NCBI RefSeq assembly: GCF_003076515.1
Contig: NZ_CP022390.1
Location: 186,001-250,000, forward strand
DNA length: 64,000 nt
Origin: Alcaligenes aquatilis
GTDB lineage: Bacteria; Pseudomonadota; Gammaproteobacteria; Burkholderiales; Burkholderiaceae_B
Direction of reading: 5' to 3'
The translations under genes and the position numbers were made by a program. The first letter of the stretch is position 1, and each line of letters opens with the position of its first letter. Shown here one piece after another: positions 37,010 to 46,439 of this stretch. Below the pieces are notes generated by a model. That model was not told the DNA's origin and did no database searches. It was given only the letters and a program-made list of their open reading frames with translations.

Positions 37010-37944
37010 ATATCCGCTTTTTGGAAACCTTTATCTGGATCGCTCGCTTGGGCAGTTTTCGTGCAGCCGCGAACAAGCAGCATTTGACGCAAGCGGCTGT
37101 CTCAGGGCGGATTGCGGCTCTGGAAAGCGAGTTTCAGAAAACCCTGTTTGAGCGCGGTCATCGTGATCTACGCCTGACCCCGGCAGGACGCAAGCTGATG
37201 CAGTATGCCGAGCAGATGCTGGGTATGGAGCACGATTTGCGCGAGGCCCTGGCAGGCTCCAGCCGTTTAAGCGGCCGTATGCGCCTGGGTGTGGTCGAAT
37301 CCATTGTGCATACCTGGTTCAAGGATTTGATTCGTCAGTTGCATGCCCTCTACCCCGAACTGGAAATAGAGCTGACCGCCGAATCCACCTTGCGCCTGCA
37401 TGACTTGCTCAAGCGCGGCACCATTGATGTGGCCTTGCAGACCGACCCCATCATGGGGGATGGCATACGCAACCTGCCGATGGGCTCCATGCGTATGGGC
37501 TGGGTGTGCATGGCCGATGAATCCATGCCGGTACGTAGCGGCTTGCAGGAACTGGTGCAGCGTTGGCCTTTAGTGACGTTTCCCCGTGGCTCCCAGCCGC
37601 ATCTGGCCTTGGTGCAATTGCTCGAACCCTTGCCGGTGGATCAGGCACGGATTCACTATGTCTCTTCGATTGCCGCCAGCATGCAATTGATTGAAGCTCA
37701 ACCTTGCATTGCGACTTTGCCCTTGGCGGCAGTCAGCCGTCAGTTGGACAGTGGGCTGTATCAGGAGATTGTGTGTGAGCATGCCTTGCCCGACTTGCGC
37801 CTGGTCGCCAGTTGGCGGCCTGACCCTTTAACGCAGACCGCCCAGGCAGTGATTGGCGTGGCGCTGGAGCGCATGCATCATTTTGCGGCCGAGCATCCTG
37901 GACTGGCTTTACCCCCGCCAGACACACGTGTCTTTGCCATTTAG
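37006..37944 (+). CDS. LysR-family transcriptional regulator
   Basis: 312 residues: N-terminal helix-turn-helix (MNIRFLETFIWIARLGSFRA, then HLTQAAVSGRIAALE), effector domain from about 90 onward (SGRMRLGVVESIVHTW). It precedes the second TRAP cluster in the same direction, 195 bp ahead of the first structural gene, and probably controls it. Confidence 0.92.
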   Translation: MNIRFLETFIWIARLGSFRAAANKQHLTQAAVSGRIAALESEFQKTLFERGHRDLRLTPAGRKLMQYAEQMLGMEHDLREALAGSSRLSGRMRLGVVESIVHTWFKDLIRQLHALYPELEIELTAESTLRLHDLLKRGTIDVALQTDPIMGDGIRNLPMGSMRMGWVCMADESMPVRSGLQELVQRWPLVTFPRGSQPHLALVQLLEPLPVDQARIHYVSSIAASMQLIEAQPCIATLPLAAVSRQLDSGLYQEIVCEHALPDLRLVASWRPDPLTQTAQAVIGVALERMHHFAAEHPGLALPPPDTRVFAI

Positions 37945-38139
37945 CCTTTGAGGGTTTTCCCCTTGACTGTGCCTGTGTACGGATTGTCACCTTGCTTGAT
38001 AATCTAGATACTGCGCCATTCGCTTTGTCTGATCGCTTTTTCCTATCGACCCAGGTGGAAATAAAACATTTGGATTCTGCTTAGAAGCCGTTGGACACTC
38101 CCACAAAGAGTGTGCAATAACCTTTTTGGGGAGGCTTTC

Positions 38140-38814
38140 GTGTCTGCTACTTTTCGTACTGATCGTGATGCACCGGGGGAACTGTTTATCTGGACGGATA
38201 TCGCCCCTGAGCATGAGCAGGATTTCAATCAATGGTATGAGCGCGAGCACATGGCTGAACGCGCGGCCATACCGGGTTTTCAATGGTCGCGTCGTTATGT
38301 GCGCCATGGTGCCGGGCGCAAGTATCTGGCTTTGTATCGCACGCAGTCCTTGCGTGTTTTTGGGACGGCGGAATATAAAAAAGCCTTTGAGCAGCAAACG
38401 GACTGGTCTAATACCAATTTTGCCCGTATGAGCAATACCCAGCGCCGCGTAATGGCGGTGTCGTTGCTCGGTGGTGCTGGCACAGGTGCTGTTGTGTTGC
38501 TGGTACGTCTGCCAGAAGCGGCTCAGCGACAAGAGTTGGCACGTCAATGTGCCGCCTATCTGGAACAGACCGATGGCCTGCTGGCCTTGCGCGTACTGAC
38601 ACCTGATCCGGAGCTCTCTACCCCTTTACCGTCCGAGGATGTGCAACAGCGCAGCCTGGACCCTTACCTGGTGGCTGATCTGACCACCCTTGACGCCGCT
38701 CGTATCCTGGCTGCCCGCTTGCAGCAGGATTTAGGGGTGGCAACAAACGATGTATCCGAGTTTTCTTTGCTGTGGGATCTGCAGTCACGGGATCTGAATG
38801 CGGGCCGCTCATAA
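38140..38814 (+). CDS. Small ferredoxin-fold (EthD-like) protein heading a TRAP cluster
   Basis: 224 residues. The N-terminal half has LFIWTDIAPEHEQDFNQWYEREHMAER followed by PGFQWSRRYV, a pattern seen in dimeric alpha-beta-barrel (EthD/DUF4286-like) proteins; a second, similar half may follow (VLLVRLPEAAQRQEL onwards). The GTG at 38140 is preferred because GGGGAG lies seven bases upstream. It directly precedes the dctP gene (37 bp), so it probably acts on the transported compound or its product. Activity unknown. Confidence 0.75.
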   Translation: MSATFRTDRDAPGELFIWTDIAPEHEQDFNQWYEREHMAERAAIPGFQWSRRYVRHGAGRKYLALYRTQSLRVFGTAEYKKAFEQQTDWSNTNFARMSNTQRRVMAVSLLGGAGTGAVVLLVRLPEAAQRQELARQCAAYLEQTDGLLALRVLTPDPELSTPLPSEDVQQRSLDPYLVADLTTLDAARILAARLQQDLGVATNDVSEFSLLWDLQSRDLNAGRS

Positions 38815-38851
38815 GGCGGTCATCACCTCAATTCTTGGGAGAAGCGACATC

Positions 38852-39820
38852 ATGATTAAAAAACTACTTTCCATTGCCTGCGTCTTTGCGTTGGCAGGCA
38901 CTGCTCAGGCCGCGACCAACTGGAACATGAGTACCGAGCAGCCCGATAGCAATTTCCTGACGCAAAATGCGCGCGAGTTCGCGGCGGATATCAAAGCGGC
39001 GACCAATGGCGAATTGAATATCAATGTGCAGTCGAACTCGGTGCTGCTCAAGCGCCCCGAGGTCAAGCGTGGCGTCCAGCAAGGCGTGGTGCAGGCTGGT
39101 GAAATGCTGGTGGCGGCCATCGGTAATGAAGATCCCCTGTTTGAAGTCGATAGCGTGCCCTTGCTGGCTTCGTCGTTCGATGAGTCAGAAAAGCTTTGGA
39201 AAGCCACACGTCCCTTCCTGGCAGAGCGCCTGGACAAGCAAGGCATCATTCTGGTGTATGGCTCGCCTTGGCCTCCGCAGGGGATTTACACCAAAAACCC
39301 CGTGGAACAACTGTCTGACCTGGAAGGCGTGCGTTTCCGTGCTTATAGCCCGGCAACCAGCCGTTTGGTCTCCTTGATGGGGGCCGTGCCGACCACTGTG
39401 CAAACGCCCGAAGTCCCTCAGGCTTTTTCCACCGGCATTATCGATGCCATGCTGACCTCGCCCGCCACGGGTGTGGACTCGCAGGCCTGGGACTATGTGA
39501 AGTACTACTACGATGCCCAGGTGTTTATTCCACAAAGCTTTGTGATCATTAACAAGCGTGCCTTTCAGCGTCTGCCCGAGAATGTTCAGAAAGCGGTTCT
39601 GGAAGCGGGTGAACGCGCCGAACAACGCGGTTGGGCCATGTCGCGCGAGCAAACGTCCAAACTGACCCAGACCATGGCCGATAAGGGCATGGTGGTAGGC
39701 CAGTTAAGCGAAAAGCTGGCCGGCGAGATGCGGGCGATCGGCCAGACCATGACCGAAGAGTGGTTGAAGAAAGCCGGTGCCGACGGTCAGAAGCTGCTTG
39801 ATACCTACCGTCAGCCCTAA
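38852..39820 (+). CDS. TRAP transporter solute-binding protein (second system)
   Basis: 322 residues. Signal peptide ends AGTAQA. Family landmarks are FEVDSVPLLASSFDESEKLW, YGSPWPPQGIYTKNP and LSDLEGVRFRAYSPATSRL. Periplasmic receptor of the dctPQM set that follows. Only about 15 bp to dctQ. Confidence 0.93.
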   Translation: MIKKLLSIACVFALAGTAQAATNWNMSTEQPDSNFLTQNAREFAADIKAATNGELNINVQSNSVLLKRPEVKRGVQQGVVQAGEMLVAAIGNEDPLFEVDSVPLLASSFDESEKLWKATRPFLAERLDKQGIILVYGSPWPPQGIYTKNPVEQLSDLEGVRFRAYSPATSRLVSLMGAVPTTVQTPEVPQAFSTGIIDAMLTSPATGVDSQAWDYVKYYYDAQVFIPQSFVIINKRAFQRLPENVQKAVLEAGERAEQRGWAMSREQTSKLTQTMADKGMVVGQLSEKLAGEMRAIGQTMTEEWLKKAGADGQKLLDTYRQP

Positions 39821-39835
39821 ACAAGGAGTGCGTCC

Positions 39836-40327
39836 ATGATTGTGCTCGAGCGTATGGCCAGAGTATGCGGCGCACTGGCCGCACTCTTTCTATGTTTGAT
39901 CGGGGTGGTGGTGACGGCGCAGATCGTGGCGCGCCTGTTCTCTACGCAAATCCCCGCGTCGGATGATTTTGCTGGCTGGTTTATGGCAGCGTCGATTTTT
40001 CTGGCGCTGCCCTACGCCATGTTGCATGGCGACCATATCCGGGTGTCCTTGTTGCTGCAGGTGATCCCGGAGCGTTTGCGACGCCCTTATGAACTAGTGG
40101 CAACGCTGATCGGGCTTGTGCTGGCTGCCTGGTGTACCTGGGAGACGGCCCACTTTGTCTATGAGTCCTTTATCTACAAGGAAGTGGCGCAAGGCATGGT
40201 GGCAGTGCCGCTGTGGATTCCCCAATTGGGGATGCCCATTGGTCTGGGCTTGCTGACCTTGATGTTGTTGCGGCGCTTGCTGCGCGTGGTTCAAGGTCAA
40301 GAATTGGAGGCGACTGAGCATGGCTGA
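39836..40327 (+). CDS. TRAP transporter small permease (second system)
   Basis: 163 residues, four membrane segments. DctQ pattern with SDDFAGWFMAASIFLALPYAM and HGDHIRVSLLLQ. Its end overlaps the dctM start by 8 bases, indicating coupled translation. Confidence 0.92.
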   Translation: MIVLERMARVCGALAALFLCLIGVVVTAQIVARLFSTQIPASDDFAGWFMAASIFLALPYAMLHGDHIRVSLLLQVIPERLRRPYELVATLIGLVLAAWCTWETAHFVYESFIYKEVAQGMVAVPLWIPQLGMPIGLGLLTLMLLRRLLRVVQGQELEATEHG

Positions 40328-41615
40328 TTTATCTCAGGCAATTGTGCTGTTTGTTGTTCTGCTTGCCTTGCTGGCCAGTGGCGTGTGGGTGGCACTGGTT
40401 CTGATCGCTTGCGGTATTTTGTCTATTTTTCTGTATGCCGATGCGCCTGCAGGCATTATTTTCGCGACCAAGGCGTGGGACTCCTCGGCCAGTTGGGCCT
40501 TGACGGCCTTGCCCCTGTTTATCTGGATGGGGGAGATTCTGTATCGCACCCGCCTGGCCGAAGACATGTTCAGTGGCCTGGGGCCGTGGGTACAGCGTTT
40601 GCCGGGCCGTCTGTTACACGTCAACACCTTGGGTTGCGGTATTTTTGCGGCGGTCAGCGGTTCGTCGGCGGCTACGGCGGCCACGATAGGCCGTATTTCC
40701 TTGCCTGAACTGAAGGCGCGTGGCTACGACGACAGGATCAGTATCGGTTCGCTGGCCGGTGCCGGGACCTTGGGCCTGCTGATTCCGCCTTCCATTGTGA
40801 TGATTGTGTATGCGGTGGCCGCACAAGTTTCCATCATTCGACTGTTTGTGGCGGGTGTGCTGCCAGGCCTTTTGCTGATGTGTCTGTTTTCGGCCTACAT
40901 CGCTTTTTGGTCTATCCGCCATCCGGATCGTGTGCCCTCGGCAACCGAGCAACTAAGCCTGAGCGAGAAGGTACGACGCTTGCGCTTGCTGTTGCCGGTC
41001 GTCTTGCTGATCATTGCGGTGATCGGGTCGATTTACGGGGGCATTGCCACGGCGACTGAAGCGGCTGTGCTGGGTGTCATTGGTTCTTTGGTGATCGCCG
41101 CTTTTGGTCGTTCCCTGAGCTGGAAAACCTTTACCGCCAGTTTGCTGGGTGCGGCGCGCACCTCGTGCATGATTTCCTTCATTCTGATCGGCGCCGCTTA
41201 TTTGACCAGTGCCATGAGCTTTACTGGCCTGCCTGCAAATCTGGCGGCCTGGATTGGCTCTTTGGGCCTGAACCAATACGCTCTGATTGCTGTATTGACG
41301 GTGTTCTTTGTGATTTTGGGCGCCTTTCTGGATGGTATTTCCATTGTGGTGCTGACCACTTCGGTCTTGCTGCCTGCGGTGATTGCCGCCGGTATTGATC
41401 CCATCTGGTTTGGTGTTTATCTGATCCTGACCGTGGAAATGGCCCAGATTACCCCGCCTATTGGTTTTAACTTGTTTGTGATCCAGAGCATTACCGGGCG
41501 CAATCTGTTCGAGCTGGTACGCATGGCGCTCCCGTTTTTTCTGCTGCTGGTTCTGGCGACCGTCCTAGTGACGATATTCCCGCAAATTGTCCTGGTCTTG
41601 CCTAACGCCATGTAA
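40320..41615 (+). CDS. TRAP transporter large permease (second system)
   Basis: 431 residues, about 12 membrane segments. Landmarks: LPLFIWMGEILYRTRLAEDM, the AAVSGSSAATAATIGRISLPEL segment and ITPPIGFNLFVIQSI. Inner-membrane sodium-coupled carrier of the second TRAP system, whose substrate is unknown. Confidence 0.94.
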   Translation: MADLSQAIVLFVVLLALLASGVWVALVLIACGILSIFLYADAPAGIIFATKAWDSSASWALTALPLFIWMGEILYRTRLAEDMFSGLGPWVQRLPGRLLHVNTLGCGIFAAVSGSSAATAATIGRISLPELKARGYDDRISIGSLAGAGTLGLLIPPSIVMIVYAVAAQVSIIRLFVAGVLPGLLLMCLFSAYIAFWSIRHPDRVPSATEQLSLSEKVRRLRLLLPVVLLIIAVIGSIYGGIATATEAAVLGVIGSLVIAAFGRSLSWKTFTASLLGAARTSCMISFILIGAAYLTSAMSFTGLPANLAAWIGSLGLNQYALIAVLTVFFVILGAFLDGISIVVLTTSVLLPAVIAAGIDPIWFGVYLILTVEMAQITPPIGFNLFVIQSITGRNLFELVRMALPFFLLLVLATVLVTIFPQIVLVLPNAM

Positions 41616-41627
41616 GGGAGGCGGAAG

Positions 41628-42452
41628 ATGGCACTTGCTTATGTGATCTTGGGTTCGCAACGCTACAAAGTAGAGCGCGCCTGGACTCAGGCTGATATCA
41701 GCGGCATCACCAGTGTGGCGGTGCTGACAGACGGGCGTATCGCTGCCTTGCTGCGTCGTCCGGCCTGTGTCTTGGTACTGGCACCGGATGGTCAGGTGTC
41801 AGCGCGCTGGTCTTTGGATGACATGCTGTGCCCGCACCATATCAGTGCCCGTCCGCAAGGCGGGGTGCTGGTGACGGATCTGGATGGACATCAGGTCCTG
41901 GCTTTGGGCCCCCAAGGCCATGAGCAATGGCGTTTGGGCACGCCTGGACAGCCCTGTTGGCAAGAGCCGTTCAACCATCCCACGCACGCCGTTGAATGTG
42001 GTGATGGCGGCTTGTGGGTAAGTGATGGCTACGGCAATACCGTGGTGCATCGCTTTGATCCGCAGCGCCAATGGCTGGCTGCGTTGGGGGCGCCTGGCCC
42101 AGGCCCTTTGCAGTTCAGCACGCCTCATATGCTCGCGTGTGCTGCTGATGGTTCGATCTGGGTAGCCGACCGCGAAAACAACCGTGTCCAGCATCTGGAT
42201 GTCCAAGGCCGTTATCTGGGTGAATTGCGCCCCCTGCACAAACCCATGGCGGTGGCTGTGCAAACTGACGGTTCGGTGTTGGTTAGCGATCAAACGGCCA
42301 GCTTGTCTTTGTTCGACCCGGATTCGGGCACATTAGTAGGACGTTGCCGGGTGCAAGGTGTCTACGGACACGGGCTGTCCGTCGGCTTGGACGGGCGTAT
42401 TTATATAGCGGAAATGTTGCCGGATTGTTTGACTTGCTTACAGCCCGCTTAA
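41628..42452 (+). CDS. NHL-repeat beta-propeller protein
   Basis: 274 residues, no signal peptide. Repeats of the NHL/SMP-30-like propeller are visible: GGVLVTDLDGHQVLAL, GGLWVSDGYGNTVVHRFD, GSIWVADRENNRVQHLD, GSVLVSDQTASLSLFD and GRIYIAEM. Relatives include lactonases and peptidyl-hydroxyglycine lyases. It follows the TRAP dctM gene by 12 bp, so it is part of the same operon and may hydrolyse the imported compound or bind it in the cytoplasm. Confidence 0.85.
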   Translation: MALAYVILGSQRYKVERAWTQADISGITSVAVLTDGRIAALLRRPACVLVLAPDGQVSARWSLDDMLCPHHISARPQGGVLVTDLDGHQVLALGPQGHEQWRLGTPGQPCWQEPFNHPTHAVECGDGGLWVSDGYGNTVVHRFDPQRQWLAALGAPGPGPLQFSTPHMLACAADGSIWVADRENNRVQHLDVQGRYLGELRPLHKPMAVAVQTDGSVLVSDQTASLSLFDPDSGTLVGRCRVQGVYGHGLSVGLDGRIYIAEMLPDCLTCLQPA

Positions 42453-42522
42453 TTGTCCACAAAGCATGAAAAAGTAGTCGGCGCTATGGAAGCTGTCAGA
42501 GCAAATCCATTAGACTATGCGC

Positions 42523-43653
42523 ATGAATACGTCCGTGCCTCTGTATGTTCGTACAGATTCCCCTGGTCAGCTGCAATTGCTAGGCGATTGGTCCTTGCGT
42601 CACTATGAAGCGCTGCAAAGTAGTTTGCGCTCGATAAGTGACAAGCAGGGCCGTTGGTCTTTGGATTTCAGCCAATTGAAGTCCCTGGACACAACAGGTG
42701 CTCAAGTCCTGTGCGAATGGCTGGGTGCCGAGCGTGTGCAAACGGCCTTGGACAGTGCTCAAGGCTTGTCCAAAGAGCGCCATCAATTATTGCAAACCGT
42801 TGCCAAGGCAATGAGCCGCATGGATGAGGAGCACGTGGTTGCGGCGCGTTGGGGGATGACGGATCTGCTCGAGCGCGTGGGCCTGTCCATGATCCACATC
42901 ACGCGCAATATGCGTGAGCTTTTGGGTTTTATTGGCCTGACGCTGGAAACGCTCATCCTGAATATGCTGCGGCCCAGCCAGTGGCGCGTCACCTCGATTG
43001 TGGCGCAGTTGGAAGAGACCGCCTTTAACGCCGTACCTATTGTGGCCTTGCTGACGTTCCTGGTGGGGGCGGTGATCGCATTTCTGGGAGCGACGGTGCT
43101 GGCGGATTTTGGCGCCACCATTTACACCGTAAATCTGGTTGGTTTTTCCTTTTTGCGTGAGTTTGCGGTGCTGTTGACGGCCATCTTGATGGCAGGCCGC
43201 ACCGCCAGTGCCTTTACCGCGCAGATCGGCTCCATGAAAGCGAACGAAGAAATTGATGCTTTACGCGCTCAGGGCTTGAATCCCATGCTGATTCTGGTCA
43301 TTCCGCGCGTATTGGCCATGCTATTGGCTATGCCTATCTTGACCTTTGTGGGCATGGTGGCCGGGATCTTCGGCGGCGGCTTGGTCTGCGCCCTGATTCT
43401 GGATATCTCGCCCACCATGTTCATCAATATCTTCAATCAGGATATTGATTTGCGGCACTTTGTGCTGGGCATGGCCAAGGCTCCGATTTTTGCCTTTTTG
43501 ATTGCTGTGATCGGTTGCCAGGAAGGCTTTAAAGTGACCGGCAGCGCCCAGTCCGTGGGGGAGCACACGACTTCAGCCGTGGTGCAGTCCATCTTCATCG
43601 TGATCTTGATTGATGCGCTGGCCGCGCTGTTCTTCATGGAGATGGGATGGTAG
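42523..43653 (+). CDS. MCE-system ABC permease (MlaE family) with N-terminal STAS-like domain
   Basis: 376 residues. About 100 N-terminal residues look like a STAS domain (WSLDFSQLKSLDTTGAQVLCEWLG), the role played by separate MlaB in E. coli. The MlaE permease follows with five to six membrane segments and the motifs FLREFAVLLTAILMAGRTASAF and GSMKANEEIDALRAQGLNP. It should form the membrane pore for lipid transport between the inner and outer membranes. An ATG two codons earlier (42517) is possible. First gene of a tightly overlapping operon. Confidence 0.92.
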   Translation: MNTSVPLYVRTDSPGQLQLLGDWSLRHYEALQSSLRSISDKQGRWSLDFSQLKSLDTTGAQVLCEWLGAERVQTALDSAQGLSKERHQLLQTVAKAMSRMDEEHVVAARWGMTDLLERVGLSMIHITRNMRELLGFIGLTLETLILNMLRPSQWRVTSIVAQLEETAFNAVPIVALLTFLVGAVIAFLGATVLADFGATIYTVNLVGFSFLREFAVLLTAILMAGRTASAFTAQIGSMKANEEIDALRAQGLNPMLILVIPRVLAMLLAMPILTFVGMVAGIFGGGLVCALILDISPTMFINIFNQDIDLRHFVLGMAKAPIFAFLIAVIGCQEGFKVTGSAQSVGEHTTSAVVQSIFIVILIDALAALFFMEMGW

Positions 43654-44444
43654 AGGCAGCCGCTCGTCCCATTATTCAAGTACGTGATCTGGACAATCGC
43701 TTTGGCGATCATGTCGTGCATGAGCATCTGGATATGGATGTGTATCCCGGCGAGATTGTGGGCGTGGTGGGTGGTTCCGGCACAGGCAAGTCCGTGCTGC
43801 TGCGCTCCATTCTGGGACTGCGCCCACCCACCGGCGGCACGGTACGCATTTTTGATCAGGAAATCGGCACCCTGTCGCCCGAGGATCGTTCGCGGCTGGA
43901 GCGCCGTTTGGGCGTGCTGTTCCAGCAAGGCGCGTTGTTCTCCTCGCTGACGGTGGTGGAGAACATTGCCATGCCTCTGATCGAGCATATTGGCCTGTCT
44001 CGCGCTGCCGCTGAACATATTGCCGCCATGAAAATGGCCTTGGCAGGTTTACCGGCCAATGCGGCTACCAAATACCCAGCAGAATTGTCCGGTGGCATGA
44101 TCAAGCGTGCTGCCCTGGCACGTGCGCTGGCGCTGGATCCGGAAATCCTGTTTCTGGATGAACCCACTGCCGGGCTGGACCCGGTGGGTGCGGGGGATTT
44201 TGACCAGCTTATTTTGACCTTGCGCGATGCGCTGGGATTGACCGTGTTTTTGGTGACACACGATCTGGATACGCTCTACACCATTTGTGATCGGGTGGCC
44301 GTGCTGGCGCAAAAGCGCGTGCTGGTCAACGACACACTGGCCCGCGTAGAGCAAGTTGATAACGACTGGATCCGGGAGTACTTCCACGGTCCACGGGGAC
44401 GGGCCGCCCAACAGGCCCAAAACCGTCGTCAGGAGCATAATTAA
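43647..44444 (+). CDS. MCE-system ABC ATPase (MlaF family)
   Basis: 265 residues. Walker A GGSGTGKSVLLRS, signature LSGGMIKRAALARAL and Walker B ILFLDEPTAGLDP are intact. Energises lipid movement with the preceding permease, whose stop it overlaps (7 bases); its own stop overlaps the next start (TAATG). Confidence 0.94.
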   Translation: MVEAAARPIIQVRDLDNRFGDHVVHEHLDMDVYPGEIVGVVGGSGTGKSVLLRSILGLRPPTGGTVRIFDQEIGTLSPEDRSRLERRLGVLFQQGALFSSLTVVENIAMPLIEHIGLSRAAAEHIAAMKMALAGLPANAATKYPAELSGGMIKRAALARALALDPEILFLDEPTAGLDPVGAGDFDQLILTLRDALGLTVFLVTHDLDTLYTICDRVAVLAQKRVLVNDTLARVEQVDNDWIREYFHGPRGRAAQQAQNRRQEHN

Positions 44445-45361
44445 TGGAACCGCGTGCCCATCATGTATTGATCGGGGTCTTTACCTTGGTAGTGGCGGCG
44501 GCCGCTGTCCTGTTCTCGCTTTGGCTGGCCAAGTCGGGGCAAGATGCCGAGACCCGCGATTACGATATTGTCTTTCTGGAAGGTGTGCGTGGTCTGTCTC
44601 GTGGCAGCGCCGTGCAATACAACGGCTTGCGTGTCGGTGAAGTGCGCTTGCTGCGCCTGGACCCGAATGACTTGCAGCGTGTGCGAGCGCAAGTGGCGAT
44701 TCAGGCTTCCATCCCGATTCATGAAGACACGCAAGCTCGCCTGGCACTGGCTGGTATCACCGGCCAGTCCGTGATCGAGCTTAGCGGCGGCACACCGAAC
44801 AGCCCCTTGCTGGAAGCGCCCGACGATGGCCTGCCCATGATTGTGGCCTCGCCGTCTCCGCTGGCCCAATTGATGGCAGGTGGTGAGGAGCTGATGACGC
44901 AAATTTCCAAGTTGCTCGATAACGCCAATACGTTCCTGTCGTCCGAGAACTCCCAATCCCTGTCGGCCAGTCTGCAAAAACTGGAAGTCTTGATGGGCCA
45001 GCTCTCGACCGCCAGCGAAGGCGTGCCAGCCTTGGTGAAGGAGCTGTCCCAGGCCAGCCAGCAAGCCACCACCTTGCTGTCTTCTACACAAGGTCTGGTA
45101 GACCGTCAGGGTACGCAGGCCATGAATGCCATCCAGAAATCCATGGAAGATTTCAGCCGTGCCACGCAAAGCTTGAACACGCTGCTGCAGCAGAATTCGG
45201 CAGCTATTGGCCGGGGCGCTCAGGGTTTGACCGAGATCGAACCGGCATTGCGAGAATTGCGTCAGGTGCTGGCCGGTTTCCGCGCCGTCACCTCCCGTCT
45301 GGAAGATAATCCGGCCGGCTATCTTTTGGGTCGCGACAAATTACAGGAGTTCACACCATGA
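44444..45361 (+). CDS. MCE-domain protein (MlaD family)
   Basis: 305 residues. N-terminal membrane anchor (about 7-27), then an MCE domain (DYDIVFLEGVRGLSRGSAVQYNG, VGEVRLLRL) to about residue 120, and a long helical C-terminal region. MCE rings bind lipids in the periplasm. The long helical tail is more like PqiB/YebT-type or Mycobacterial proteins than the short E. coli MlaD. Overlaps the neighbouring genes on both sides. Confidence 0.93.
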   Translation: MEPRAHHVLIGVFTLVVAAAAVLFSLWLAKSGQDAETRDYDIVFLEGVRGLSRGSAVQYNGLRVGEVRLLRLDPNDLQRVRAQVAIQASIPIHEDTQARLALAGITGQSVIELSGGTPNSPLLEAPDDGLPMIVASPSPLAQLMAGGEELMTQISKLLDNANTFLSSENSQSLSASLQKLEVLMGQLSTASEGVPALVKELSQASQQATTLLSSTQGLVDRQGTQAMNAIQKSMEDFSRATQSLNTLLQQNSAAIGRGAQGLTEIEPALRELRQVLAGFRAVTSRLEDNPAGYLLGRDKLQEFTP

Positions 45362-45993
45362 TGCCCACTGTTGTGCGTCGTTTTTTACAGGTGTCGCTAG
45401 TGGGTCTGGCTGCCCTGTCTGCCGCTTGTTCTGTTCTGCCTCAGGCGGAGTCCCTGACGTATTATCAGCTTCCGGCAACGGCCTTGAAGGCGCAGTCCGC
45501 ACCTGCTTCGCATAGAAGTTTAATCATTCAGGTGAACCGGCCTCACGCCGAGCGCCTGCTGGCCAGTTCGCGCATCACGGTGCTGCCTCAAGGTAATGAG
45601 CTCAGCGCGTATAAAGGCGTACGTTGGGGTGACGATGCACCCGCCCTGTTGCGTAACCGTCTGGCCGATGGTTTACGTGATGCGGCTCAATTCCGGGCGG
45701 TGGTGCTGGATAGCGAGTCCGTCATTGCTGATGTGGAGCTTGGCGGGACGCTGGGCGCCTTTCAGGTGGAGTATATCCAGGGCGTTCCACGGGTACGGAT
45801 TCAGTTTGATGCTTTAGTGCGTGATCAGCGCTCGGGCCAGTTGATTCAGACCCGCCGCTTTGTCGCTCAACAAGAAGTTGACGGCACGGCCGTGCCACAG
45901 GTGGTTGAAGCATTTGGGCAGGCTACCGATGCCTTGTCCTTGCAAGTTAGCCAATGGTTAGCTTCTTTAACTGTTCAGGCCAATACGCTTTAA
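45358..45993 (+). CDS. ABC-type transport auxiliary lipoprotein (PqiC/YmbA-like)
   Basis: 211 residues. Signal peptide with lipobox LSAAC, then the DUF330/PqiC pattern TYYQLPA, VNRPHAERLLASSRITVL and RWGDDAPALLRNRLADGLRD. Outer-membrane lipoprotein expected to receive lipid from, or dock, the MCE protein. Its ATG overlaps the MCE stop (ATGA). Use of this lipoprotein, not a MlaC shuttle, makes the operon closer to the Pqi layout. Confidence 0.88.
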   Translation: MMPTVVRRFLQVSLVGLAALSAACSVLPQAESLTYYQLPATALKAQSAPASHRSLIIQVNRPHAERLLASSRITVLPQGNELSAYKGVRWGDDAPALLRNRLADGLRDAAQFRAVVLDSESVIADVELGGTLGAFQVEYIQGVPRVRIQFDALVRDQRSGQLIQTRRFVAQQEVDGTAVPQVVEAFGQATDALSLQVSQWLASLTVQANTL

Positions 45994-45997
45994 TGAC

Positions 45998-46339
45998 ATG
46001 TACGAGTCACGTGATCAGCCCTTGATTTCGCGTTGGCAGTTTGCCAAGCGCCTGTTGGCGCATGCCTCGATCGGCATCGTGTTTGTGGTCTTTTCCCTGA
46101 TGCTGGGGGCATTGGGCCATATGTGGTTTGAAGAGAACGTACATTGGCACGATGCGGCCTTGAATGCGGCCATGATGGTCGGTGGGTTGGGGCCGATGGC
46201 CTTGCCTGAAACATGGGCTGGCAAAGTGTTTTTTGCCATTTATGGGGCGTATGTCAGCCTGGTGTTGGCCGCAGCGTTCGGGCTGATTATTGCGCCGGTG
46301 CTGCATCGAATTTTGCACACCTTCCATCTGGAAGACTAA
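45998..46339 (+). CDS. Small membrane protein at the end of the MCE operon
   Basis: 113 residues, three membrane segments (about 22-44, 58-72, 79-106). No family recognised by name. It starts 4 bp after the lipoprotein stop, in the same direction, so it is probably co-expressed with the MCE transporter. Confidence 0.7.
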   Translation: MYESRDQPLISRWQFAKRLLAHASIGIVFVVFSLMLGALGHMWFEENVHWHDAALNAAMMVGGLGPMALPETWAGKVFFAIYGAYVSLVLAAAFGLIIAPVLHRILHTFHLED

Positions 46340-46439
46340 GCAACAGAAAAAAGGCCCCATACTACGCCTTGTGGTTTGCTGCCGTCCGAGGGGGGTTTTT
46401 ATTGGCAGCACCGAGTCTTAAGGCGGTCTGGCGGCAAAT

